A stretch of 64,000 nt of DNA from Lentzea sp. NBRC 102530 (GTDB lineage: Bacteria > Actinomycetota > Actinomycetes > Mycobacteriales > Pseudonocardiaceae). The notes beneath the pieces are model-generated. The model had not been told where the DNA came from. It was given only the letters and a program-made list of their open reading frames with translations, and ran no database searches. The position numbers were made by a program, and so were the translations under genes. Of this stretch, positions 42,874 to 50,140 are shown one piece after another. The DNA is taken from the NCBI RefSeq assembly GCF_030269365.1, contig NZ_BSTF01000006.1, positions 186,001 to 250,000 on the forward strand, given 5' to 3'. Position 1 is the first letter of the stretch. Each line of letters begins with the position of its first letter.

Positions 42874-43334
42874 GCCTCCTCACCACCCGGCAGGGCGCGC
42901 TGCAGGAGGTCGTCCAGTGCGACGGGTGGGAACACCGTCACGGTATGGCGGTCGAGGTGTGTCAGAAGGAGCACCCCGTCGCCGCAGCTCACGCCCGCTG
43001 CGCGGCGGGCGTCTGCTGGTAGGCGGAGGTAGCCCTGCTTGGTGGGTTGGAAGACGCCGTGCGGGTCGGCGGTGATGACCAGCAGGCCGTCGTGCTCGCG
43101 GATGTTCAACCGGGTGCCCGCGTTCCAGTTCAGCGCGGCCGTGGTGTGTCGGTCGGCGAGGCGGCCGCGCTGGTCCACGGTGGCCATCCGGTACAGGACG
43201 TTCGTCAGCCTGGGCGGCCGGGACGCGGGGACAGCGATCAGGGGGAGAGGTTGGGCAATGGCGCGGGTCAAGGCGTCGGAGGCCTTTTCCGGCGTCGTGT
43301 CCGGGACGATCGGGCGGATGTAGGAAATCGTCAT
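42870..43334 (-). CDS. AbrB/MazE/SpoVT-like DNA-binding protein
   Basis: 154 residues. The C-terminal part (FQPTKQGYLRLPADARRAAG, VSCGDGVLLLTHLDRHTVTV) fits the swapped-hairpin AbrB fold. The middle (AALNWNAGTRLNIREHDGLL) may be a second such fold. ATG at 43334 was chosen (MTISYIRP). Its stop overlaps the integrase start, so it is probably made with the integrase and may control it or act as an accessory recombination factor. Confidence 0.65.
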   Translation of the reverse strand: MTISYIRPIVPDTTPEKASDALTRAIAQPLPLIAVPASRPPRLTNVLYRMATVDQRGRLADRHTTAALNWNAGTRLNIREHDGLLVITADPHGVFQPTKQGYLRLPADARRAAGVSCGDGVLLLTHLDRHTVTVFPPVALDDLLQRALPGGEEA

Positions 43335-43360
43335 CGAACGCCACCTGCCGGTGGCACGGA

Positions 43361-43397
43361 AACGCAAAACAGGTGCTCAAGTGGACTTGAGCACCTG
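43361..43397 (-). terminator. Rho-independent terminator for tRNA-Leu
   Basis: On the minus strand CAGGTGCTCAAGT and ACTTGAGCACCTG (plus coordinates 43370-43397) form a perfect 13-bp stem with a 2-base loop. It is followed by a T-rich run (TTTTGCG). It lies about 35 nt past the tRNA 3' end. Confidence 0.75.
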
Positions 43398-43407
43398 CCA
43401 CGTAGAC

Positions 43408-43423
43408 GTCGCAAATTTGCGAC
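43408..43423. promoter_or_regulatory. Perfect 16-bp palindrome at the tRNA 3' flank
   Basis: GTCGCAAATTTGCGAC is fully self-complementary and AT-cored. It lies between the tRNA 3' end and its terminator, on the integrase side. It may be a binding site for the integrase or the AbrB-like protein, or part of the attachment region. Confidence 0.45.
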
Positions 43424-43430
43424 ATTTTGG

Positions 43431-43513
43431 TGTCCGAGGGGGGACTTGAACCCCCACCCCCTTTCGGGGACTAGCACCTCAAGCTAGCGCGTCTGCCATT
43501 CCGCCACCCGGAC
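43431..43513 (-). tRNA. tRNA-Leu (anticodon GAG)
   Basis: Minus strand starts GTCCGGGTGGCGGAATGG. The anticodon arm is CTAGC-TTGAGGT-GCTAG, giving GAG. A long variable arm (TCCCCGAAAGGGGG) marks a class II tRNA. The T arm is GGGGG-TTCAAGT-CCCCC, and the acceptor stem closes with CTCGGAC plus A73. The bases after A73 read CCA (43428-43430), so the tail appears encoded. The 3' end faces the integrase. Confidence 0.95.
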
Positions 43514-43642
43514 TTGTTCAGTTGTGCCTCGGCTCGCGCCGTGGTGTGTGCATAGATTACATGATCGTCAGTGTGGGCCAAAATCGGGGGGTTGAGTGGG
43601 TGTTTGTGCTGGTCGGGGGCTTGGGGGGCTTAGGGTCCTGAC

Positions 43643-44567
43643 ATGCGGGAGCTGGCTGGGTGGTTGTTGGACTCCGATCCTGCCTTGCGGTGGCAGGTTG
43701 AGCGGGATCTGGTGGGGGCGCCTGAGGCGGTGTGGGCGGCTACTCGGGCGCTGGTGGCTGAGTCTGGGTTTGGGGCTCGGCTGTTGGGGCTGCAGGGGGC
43801 GGACGGGATGTGGGCTGGTGGGGCCTTCTTTCCTGCCGGGTTTGCCGGGGGTGGGGTGGTCAGCCTTGGACGGCTACCACCTGGTCGTTGAACTCGCTGT
43901 GGGAGTGGGGGTGCCGGCCTCGCGGTTGGAGGGGACCGTGGGGTTGTTGGCGGCCAATGCTCGGTGGGACTACGCGGGGTTGCCGTACTGGGAGGGGGAG
44001 GTTGACTGCTGCATCAACTCGTGGACGTTGGCCAACGGGGTGTGGCTCGGGGCTTCTGTCGAGAGGATTGCTCGGTGGTTCGTCGACCATCGGCTCGGGG
44101 ATGGCGGGTGGAACTGCGAGTGGGTTGAAGGCTCGGTGAGGTCTTCGTTCCACTCGACGCTCAACTCGTTGAAAGGGTTGCGGGCGTACGAGGTGGCTGT
44201 TGGTGGGGACGACGATGTCAGGCGTGCTCGGGAGGGTGGGGAGGAGTACCTGCTGGAGCGGGGGTTGATGCGGCGGTTGTCCAGCCGGGAGGTGGTGGGG
44301 GAGTTCGTGACCCAGTTCCGGTCGCCGTTTCGGTGGGGGTACAGCGTGTTGAACGCGTTGGACTACTTCCGGGGCGTTGGGCGGAAGGATCCTCGGATGG
44401 CTGAGGCTGTGGAGGTCGTGCGGGCCGCTCGGCAGGACGACGTGACCTGGTTGCAGGGTGGGCGGCATCCTGGGGACGTCTGGTTTGAGATTGACGTGCC
44501 CAAGGGGGAGCCGTCCAAGTGGCTCACGTTCTATGCGTTGCGGGTGTTGGGGTGGTGGGGGAGTTAG
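43643..44567 (+). pseudogene. Prenyltransferase/squalene-cyclase-like repeat protein, two frameshifts
   Basis: Three successive frames carry one protein: RELAGWLLDSDPALRWQVER ... GGAFFPAGF, then GQPWTATTWSLNSLWEWG, then VPASRLEGTVGLLAANARWD ... TFYALRVLGWW. The two switches lie near 43850 and 43908, both in G-runs. The family has alpha-toroid repeats like squalene cyclases; in this small actinobacterial group the role is unknown. The last part keeps WEGEVDCCINSW and GDGGWNCEW. Either a real decaying gene or G-tract miscalls. It overlaps the convergent regulator by 4 nt. Confidence 0.65.
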
Positions 44568-45169
44568 ATCCAGCCCTTGGCGCGGGCGAAGCGGGCTGCT
44601 TCGTGGCGGTTGGAGGCTCCGGTTTTGCCCACGGCTGAGCTCAGGTAGTTGCGGACCGTGCCTGGGGAGAGGGAGGCGCGGCGGGCTATTTCGTCGATCG
44701 GGGCGCCTTCCAGGGCCAGTTCCAGGACGTCTGCTTCTCTTGGGGTCAGAGGGCTGTCGCCTGCGCTGATCGCTTCTGCGGCCAGGGCCGGGTCGACGTA
44801 GCGGCCTCCTGTGTGGACGGTGCGGACCACGGTGGCGAGCACGTCTGAGGAGACGGTTTTGGGGAGGAAGCCTCGGACGCCTGCTGCCAGCGCTCGTTTG
44901 AGGTGTCCTGGGCGGCCGTGGCTGGTGACGATCATGGTGCCGCAGGTGGGGAGTTCTGTGGCCAGGGATTGGGCTACCGCGACGCCGTCCAGGTCCGGCA
45001 TCTGCAGGTCGATCACGGCCACGTCCGGGCGGACGATCCTGGCTGTGGCCAGGGCTTCTTTGCCGGTGGCGGCCTGGGCTACCACCTCGAGGTCGTCTTC
45101 CAGCGAGAGCAGGGCGGCCATCGCGCCTCGGATGAGGTGTTCGTCGTCGGCCAGGAGGATGCGGATCAC
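44564..45169 (-). CDS. NarL/LuxR-type response regulator (DesR-like)
   Basis: 201 residues: a receiver domain (about 1-115) with the acidic pocket ADDE and phospho-acceptor Asp54 (AVIDLQMPD), and a LuxR HTH (about 135-195; LTPREADVLELALEGAPIDE, SLSPGTVRNYLSSAVGKTGA). GTG overlaps the kinase stop (GTGA), so kinase and regulator are coupled. Probably controls the ABC transporter genes upstream in the same operon. The plus strand here is G-rich although the gene is on the minus strand. Confidence 0.9.
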   Translation of the reverse strand: MIRILLADDEHLIRGAMAALLSLEDDLEVVAQAATGKEALATARIVRPDVAVIDLQMPDLDGVAVAQSLATELPTCGTMIVTSHGRPGHLKRALAAGVRGFLPKTVSSDVLATVVRTVHTGGRYVDPALAAEAISAGDSPLTPREADVLELALEGAPIDEIARRASLSPGTVRNYLSSAVGKTGASNRHEAARFARAKGWI

Positions 45170-46308
45170 GGGAGCTCCACGGTCAGTACGAAGCGGTTGG
45201 GGGGCTCTGGGGTGGCTGTGACTGAGCCGCCTAGCGCTGCTACTCGTTCGTGGAGTCCGGTCAGGCCGCTGCCGAAGCGGAAGGGGGCGGGGGAGGCGCC
45301 GTCGTTGGACATCGTCAGGACTTTGCCGCGGAGGGTGATGGTGCAGGTGCGGGCTTCGCTGTGGCGCAGGACGTTGGTGACGCCCTCGCGCACCGCCCAG
45401 CCGAGGGCGCCCGCCGGCTCGCCGGTGAAGGTGACGTCGCCGATCACCCGGCAGTCGATGCCGGCGGAGGCGAGGAGGGAGCGGGCGCCTGCCAGTTCCG
45501 CGGTCAGGTCGGCGGTGCGGTAGCCGCTGACGACCGCTCGGAGTTCGTCCAGGGAGTCCTGGGCGATCTGGCGGACTTCCAGCATTTCGTCGATGGCCGC
45601 GGACGAACGGTCCCGGCGGGCCAGTTGGGCGGCCAGGTCGGCCTTCAGGGCCACGGCCGAGAGGTTGCGGCCCACCACGTCGTGGAGGTCCCGGGCGAAG
45701 CGGAGGCGTTCTTCGGCGACGGCGAGGTTGGCTCTCACCTCGCGGGAGCGGTCGAGTTCCCAGACGATCTTGAGCATCCAGAGGGTGGAACGGAAGGCCG
45801 CCACCAGGAACTGGAGCATGAGGCTCAGGAAGAACGCGTTGCCCAGGGGCGCGGTGAGGAACGCCCAGACGCCGCCCGCCAGGGCGATGAGGACCAGGGT
45901 CCTGGGGCGCAGGACGGCCGAGTACGTGGTGATCGCGAGCACCAGGAAGATCACCGTGATGCCGTCGCCCGGGCTGTCCGGCTTGCCCTGCACCGGGTCC
46001 GGGTAGACGAGCTGGCCGGTCACCAGGACCACGCAGGTGGCGATCGCGTGGGCGATCAGCAGGCGGCGGGGGAACTCGGTGCGGCCCAGGTTGTACTCGA
46101 GGCCCAGGTGCACCAGGCGGACGCTCACGGCCGTGTAGGCCAGCACCGTCGTGATCAGGACGACCAGGGCGACGGTGCTGACCTCGTTGGCGAAGCCGAG
46201 CAGCAGCAGTGGCGGCAGGAAGACGTAGGAGAGGTAGAACGTGTAGCGGACGAACAGGTCGAACCGCGCCGCGTTGCCACGCGACCGCCACCAGCCGAGC
46301 AAGTTCAC
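45166..46308 (-). CDS. DesK-type sensor histidine kinase
   Basis: 380 residues: about five or six membrane segments (20-165), the HisKA_3 phospho-acceptor FARDLHDVVGRNLSAV (His209) and a short HATPase (GWAVREGVTNVLRHS, FGSGLTGLHERVAALGG). This layout matches DesK-like kinases that sense membrane state and act with NarL-type regulators. GTG at 46308 overlaps the permease stop. Likely signals membrane or antimicrobial stress to the adjoining ABC exporter. Confidence 0.88.
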   Translation of the reverse strand: MNLLGWWRSRGNAARFDLFVRYTFYLSYVFLPPLLLLGFANEVSTVALVVLITTVLAYTAVSVRLVHLGLEYNLGRTEFPRRLLIAHAIATCVVLVTGQLVYPDPVQGKPDSPGDGITVIFLVLAITTYSAVLRPRTLVLIALAGGVWAFLTAPLGNAFFLSLMLQFLVAAFRSTLWMLKIVWELDRSREVRANLAVAEERLRFARDLHDVVGRNLSAVALKADLAAQLARRDRSSAAIDEMLEVRQIAQDSLDELRAVVSGYRTADLTAELAGARSLLASAGIDCRVIGDVTFTGEPAGALGWAVREGVTNVLRHSEARTCTITLRGKVLTMSNDGASPAPFRFGSGLTGLHERVAALGGSVTATPEPPNRFVLTVELP

Positions 46309-47012
46309 CTCCGCGGGTCCCACCTGAACCACTTCTGCACAGCGTAGGTGCCGAGCACGATCCACACCGCCACGACGGTCAGCGGCTTGATCACCGGGCC
46401 GTCGGCCCACGCCGCGTTCAGCAGTTGCAGGACCGGGGTGAGCGGCAGGTACTGCAGAACCTTCGCGAGCACCTCGGGCAGGTTGGTGAGCGGGAACATC
46501 ATCCCGGAGCCGAAGAGGCACGCCATCAGGATCGGCAGGGAGGTCACCTGGGCCATCTCGACGGTCCTGGTGAACGCCGAGGAGGCCGCGGCCAGCAGCA
46601 CGAAGATCGCCACGCCGCCGAGCACGCCCAGCAGCAGGAACCACGGCCGGGACGGCAGGTCGACGCCGGTGACCACGGCCACGACGAGGCAGTACAGCAC
46701 CATCTGGCCGAGTGCGATCACGACGGACGGCAGCGCGGCGCCGACCAGGATCTCCGGGTCGGTCAGCTCGCCGACCCGCAGGCGCTTGAGCACGAGCTCC
46801 TCGCGCCGGGCCACGAACGTCGTGACGAGGTTGTAGTAGACCGCCATCAGCAGGGCGAACCCGACGAGCCCGATCACCAGTGGCACGCCCGAGGCGTCCA
46901 CCGCGATCAGCACCGGCACCAGCAGCAACGGCATCAGCAACGAGTTGAACAGCGCGGTCCGGTTGCGCCAGAACAACTTCAGCTCGGCCTGTCCCACAGC
47001 CACGGCCCTCAT
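46305..47012 (-). CDS. ABC-2 type permease
   Basis: 235 residues, six membrane segments, with the start VGQAELKLFWRNRTALFNSL and central SGMMFPLTNLPEVLAKVLQY of the ABC-2 permease family. It forms an exporter with the ATPase encoded just upstream. Overlaps both neighbours by 4 nt. Substrate unknown; drugs, lipids or peptides are typical for such transporters paired with DesK/DesR systems. Confidence 0.88.
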   Translation of the reverse strand: MRAVAVGQAELKLFWRNRTALFNSLLMPLLLVPVLIAVDASGVPLVIGLVGFALLMAVYYNLVTTFVARREELVLKRLRVGELTDPEILVGAALPSVVIALGQMVLYCLVVAVVTGVDLPSRPWFLLLGVLGGVAIFVLLAAASSAFTRTVEMAQVTSLPILMACLFGSGMMFPLTNLPEVLAKVLQYLPLTPVLQLLNAAWADGPVIKPLTVVAVWIVLGTYAVQKWFRWDPRR

Positions 47013-47893
47013 GCCGCCTCCTCCGCGATCGCCAGGAACGCCTCTTCCAGCGACGCCGAGCGGGCGTCCAGACCGGACAGTTCCACGTTGTTGAGATGTG
47101 CCCAGGCCAGCAGTTCGTGCAGCGACGACTGCAGCGAGTTGGTCCGCAGCGTCACGCGGCCCGACGGCTCGGCGTCCACCACGAACGGCAGCGTCACGCC
47201 GGCGGGCGGGACGAACGAGATGCGCGACGGATAAGCGTCCACGACCTCGGACACCGTTCCCTGCGCCACGATCCGGCCCCGGTGCATGATCGCCAGCCGA
47301 TCGGCCAGCGCCTGCGCCTCTTCCAGGTAGTGCGTCGTCAGCAGAACGGTCACGCCCTCGCGCAAGAGGGCACGAATCAGCTCCCAGGTGTTCCGGCGGC
47401 TTTCCGGGTCGAGTCCCGTCGTCGGCTCGTCGAGGAACAGCACCTCGGGCTTTCCCAGCAACGCCAGCGCGAGGTCCAGCCGGCGCCGCTCACCCCCGGA
47501 CAGCTGCTTCACCCGCACCGTGGCGCGATGGGTGAGGTCCACCATCTCCAACGCCTCGTCGACCGGCCGCGGCGACGTCAGCGTCCCGGCCCACATCCGT
47601 GCGGCCTCGAACGCGGTCAGATCAGGCGGAAAGCCGCCCTCCTGCAACATGACCCCCATCCGCGGGCGCACCTGGGCGCGCTCCGCGAACGGGTCGTGGC
47701 CCAGCACGCGCACGGTCCCCTCCGCCGGACGCGAGAGCCCTTCCACCACCTCCACCGTCGAGGTCTTCCCCGCACCGTTCGTGCCGAGCAACGCGAACAT
47801 CTCGCCGCGCTCCACCTCGAATGAGACGCCCCGGACAGCTTCGAATCCTCCGCTGTACCGGCGGGTCAGCCCCCGCACCTCGATCGCTGTCAT
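47009..47893 (-). CDS. ABC transporter ATP-binding protein
   Basis: 294 residues: Walker A GTNGAGKTS, signature LSGGERRRLD, Walker B VLFLDEPTTGLD and switch His in TTHYLEEA. The C-terminal ~80 residues (SRISFVPPAGVTLPFVVDAE) are the DrrA-like extension. First gene of the operon ATPase-permease-kinase-regulator. A palindrome 58 bp upstream of its start is a likely operator. Confidence 0.92.
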   Translation of the reverse strand: MTAIEVRGLTRRYSGGFEAVRGVSFEVERGEMFALLGTNGAGKTSTVEVVEGLSRPAEGTVRVLGHDPFAERAQVRPRMGVMLQEGGFPPDLTAFEAARMWAGTLTSPRPVDEALEMVDLTHRATVRVKQLSGGERRRLDLALALLGKPEVLFLDEPTTGLDPESRRNTWELIRALLREGVTVLLTTHYLEEAQALADRLAIMHRGRIVAQGTVSEVVDAYPSRISFVPPAGVTLPFVVDAEPSGRVTLRTNSLQSSLHELLAWAHLNNVELSGLDARSASLEEAFLAIAEEAA

Positions 47894-47950
47894 GGATCAA
47901 CGATCTCGGGAAACAGCGGGAAGCGGCAGTGCGGTCCCACATCAAAACCC

Positions 47951-47966
47951 CATGACAGATGTCATG
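47951..47966. promoter_or_regulatory. Palindromic operator candidate upstream of ABC/two-component operon
   Basis: CATGACA-GA-TGTCATG is a perfect inverted repeat. An overlapping imperfect set, CAGATG ... CATCTG (47955-47976), follows. It lies in the 115-bp gap before the ABC ATPase start, and the region is AT-richer than its surroundings. The encoded NarL-type regulator is the obvious candidate binder. Confidence 0.5.
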
Positions 47967-48008
47967 GTCGTCATCTGCAGAGCTTTCCGCGTCCACTCTC
48001 GACGGTGC

Positions 48009-48890
48009 TCATGGGCGAGTACCACTGACTAGCGCCTCCACCACCACGGACGCTGGTTCGGAGAGGTTGAGCCACGCGGCGACGACGCGCTGACGCTCTC
48101 GTGAGCGCACACGGATCACCTGCACCCCCGTAGGCACCAATGTCGCCAACGGTTCAGGCAGCGTCGTGATGCCCGCACCGGTCGCCACGAGCTGAAGCTT
48201 CGCCAGCCAGTCACGCGCGACATGGGCGACCACGGCCCGTTCGTCGAGGCCCGGCCACACGCCTAACCCCGGCGGCCCGGCGATCCACGCCCAGCCGCGC
48301 AGGTCCGCCACGTCGATGAAGTCCTTGTGCGCCAGTGGATGCGTCGACGGCACGGCCAGCAGCAGTTCGCGTTCGTCGAGCACCTTCGTCCGCAACGCCG
48401 GCGTCTCGTCGTCCAGCGGCGGGAACGGCGGTTCGGACGCCAGCACCGCGATGTCCACCGTGCGCGCCCGCAACGCCCGCACGAGCGACGCCGTGGTGCC
48501 GTCCCGCGTCGTCACGGTCAACGCGGGATGACTGCGCCGCAGCGCCGCGAGCGCGGACGGGACCACCGTGCCGCCCGCGCTGGTGAACCACCCCAGCCGC
48601 ACGGTGCCCGCCGTCGCCGGGAGCCCGGACAGCTCCCGGCTCGCCGCGTCGAGCTGCGCGAGCACCAGACCCGCGTGCCGCAGCAGCACATGCCCGGTAT
48701 CGGTCAGTTGCACGACGTCGAGCTGACGGTCGAACAACGGCGCGCGCACCACCCGCTCCAGGGCGGCGATCTGCCGGGAGACCGCCGACTGCGTGTAGCC
48801 CAGGGCGGCGGCCGCGGCGCTCAGCGAGCCCCGCTCGGCCACCTCCTGGAACACCCGCAACGCCACCAGCGGCACCGCACTCACGTCCAT
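48009..48890 (-). CDS. LysR-family transcriptional regulator
   Basis: 293 residues: an N-terminal winged HTH (LRVFQEVAERGSLSAAAAAL, GYTQSAVSRQIAALERVV) and a periplasmic-binding-like effector domain (GWFTSAGGTVVPSALAALRR, DIAVLASEPPFPPL). ATG start at 48890. Target and ligand unknown; no divergent metabolic gene adjoins it. It is followed on the same strand by the ABC/two-component operon. Confidence 0.92.
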   Translation of the reverse strand: MDVSAVPLVALRVFQEVAERGSLSAAAAALGYTQSAVSRQIAALERVVRAPLFDRQLDVVQLTDTGHVLLRHAGLVLAQLDAASRELSGLPATAGTVRLGWFTSAGGTVVPSALAALRRSHPALTVTTRDGTTASLVRALRARTVDIAVLASEPPFPPLDDETPALRTKVLDERELLLAVPSTHPLAHKDFIDVADLRGWAWIAGPPGLGVWPGLDERAVVAHVARDWLAKLQLVATGAGITTLPEPLATLVPTGVQVIRVRSRERQRVVAAWLNLSEPASVVVEALVSGTRP

Positions 48891-48908
48891 GACCCACGTG
48901 TATACGGG

Positions 48909-49313
48909 CTACGGGTGGTATCGCCCCTGAATCTCGGTGATCTCACCGTCGCCGTTGAACGTCAGCCGCGGCGCGTAGATCGGCTCCTTGTCCGCGAGGA
49001 AGTCGGCCCGCGCGCACGGCGCGTCACCCAGGCCGAACACGGTGAGGGTCAGTGCCTCCGCCTGCCCGCAGCCGAACGGCGTGCGGATCACGACGTCGTC
49101 CGCGAGCCGGGACACGTGCTTCTCGCCGGGCAGTTCGTGCACCTCGGAGTTGTTCTCCTCCGCCGGGCGGATCTCGCCGTCCACCCAGGTCACGGTGCCG
49201 TCCGGGGTGATCGCGGTGATCACCGCGACGTCCGCGGTGTCCGGCACGGCCCACCAGATCGCACCGGTCACGACCGGGACCGCGGCCACGGCCGCCCAGC
49301 TCCATCGCTTCAC
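48909..49313 (-). CDS. Hypothetical membrane-anchored/exported protein
   Basis: 134 residues: an N-terminal hydrophobic anchor (MKRWSWAAVAAVPVVTGAIW) and an extracytoplasmic beta-rich part (TAITPDGTVTWVDGEIRPAE; LTFNGDGEITEIQGRYHP). Two Cys (FGCGQ, APCAR) may form a disulfide. No family recognised. It is 18 nt upstream of the LysR gene in the same direction and divergent from the GAP-family gene. Confidence 0.65.
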   Translation of the reverse strand: MKRWSWAAVAAVPVVTGAIWWAVPDTADVAVITAITPDGTVTWVDGEIRPAEENNSEVHELPGEKHVSRLADDVVIRTPFGCGQAEALTLTVFGLGDAPCARADFLADKEPIYAPRLTFNGDGEITEIQGRYHP

Positions 49314-49357
49314 GAGCTGTTCGACGCCGCACGGCGGCGAGGGGTTGCCCGGGCGCG

Positions 49358-49386
49358 TTGCGAAGATCAGGTCGAGGCCTTAATAT
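49358..49386 (+). promoter_or_regulatory. Sigma-70-type promoter for the GAP-family gene
   Basis: TTGCGA (49358-49363), a 17-bp spacer and TAATAT (49381-49386) form a near-consensus housekeeping promoter, 27 bp before the ATG at 49414. The AT-rich patch stands out from the surroundings. Confidence 0.65.
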
Positions 49387-49413
49387 TACGATCGTGCTAA
49401 AACGGGGGAACGC

Positions 49414-50082
49414 ATGACTCTGGGACTGATCGCGGCGCTGGCGGGGCTGGCGCTGCTCGACTCGACGAGCATCGGGACGTTGTTCATCCCGATCTGGCTG
49501 ATGCTCACGCCGGGCCGGCTGAAGCTGAGCAGGTTCGCCGTCTACCTCGGCACGATCACCGTCTTCTACTTCGGCGTCGGCGTGCTGATCGTGCTCGGCG
49601 CCTCGCAGGTGGTCGGCCACCTCGACGGGCCGGTGGCGTCGTGGATCCAGCTGGTGATCGGCGTCCTGTTGTTCGCGGTCAGCTTCCGCTTCGACGGCAA
49701 GAAGAAGCCGGACACCGGCAAGTGGCAGGCCAAGATCAGCGCCAACGGGCCGGCGGTGGCGCTGGCGGGGGTCGCGCTGCTCGCGGGTGTGGTCGAACTC
49801 GCCACGATGCTGCCCTACCTCGGCGCGATCGGGATGATGAGCGCCGCGGACCTGACCGCGGGCCAGATCGGCGTGCTGCTGGCCGGGTACTGCCTGGTCA
49901 TGATCGTGCCCGCGCTGGTGCTGCTCGGCGTGCGCCTGGCGTTGCGCGAGAGGGTCGAGCCGTTCCTGACGAAGATCAGCACGTGGTTCGCGGAGAAGGG
50001 CGCGAGCACCACCGGGTGGGTGCTCGGCATCGCCGGGTTCCTGGTCACCCGCGACGCCGTGGTCAGGCTGTTCTTCGTGTGA
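49414..50082 (+). CDS. GAP-family (Sap/sulfolipid-addressing-like) membrane protein
   Basis: 222 residues with six membrane segments in two halves (LGLIAALAGLALLDSTSIGT ... PIWLML; VALAGVALLAGVVELATMLP YLGAIG) in the LysE/DsbD-like arrangement of GAP-family proteins. In mycobacteria, relatives help address glycolipids to the surface; here the cargo is unknown. ATG with GGGGGAA. Single gene with its own near-consensus promoter. Confidence 0.82.
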   Translation: MTLGLIAALAGLALLDSTSIGTLFIPIWLMLTPGRLKLSRFAVYLGTITVFYFGVGVLIVLGASQVVGHLDGPVASWIQLVIGVLLFAVSFRFDGKKKPDTGKWQAKISANGPAVALAGVALLAGVVELATMLPYLGAIGMMSAADLTAGQIGVLLAGYCLVMIVPALVLLGVRLALRERVEPFLTKISTWFAEKGASTTGWVLGIAGFLVTRDAVVRLFFV

Positions 50083-50140
50083 ACCACTTCGTCCGGTTGG
50101 CTGAACGACCCGGTTTCGTTTTCCTCCTACACTCGCCAGG

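Larger units (their letters stand above)
31936..43430. mobile_element. Genomic island beside tRNA-Leu (inferred limits)
   Basis: Base composition drops visibly from about 31.93 kb to the tRNA-Leu gene. The right end holds a tyrosine integrase and an AbrB-type gene against the tRNA 3' end, a classic integration geometry. The left end truncates two genes at once (nfeD-like and an AfsR-type regulator), so it may be a later deletion join rather than the original attachment site. No duplicate of the tRNA 3' end was seen at the left. No transfer or replication genes were recognised. Confidence 0.55.

Noticed and set aside
43643..44567. Programmed frameshifting as explanation of the three-frame gene
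   Set aside because: No slippery heptamer followed by a structure could be identified; two separate shifts in G-runs fit decay or base-calling error better.
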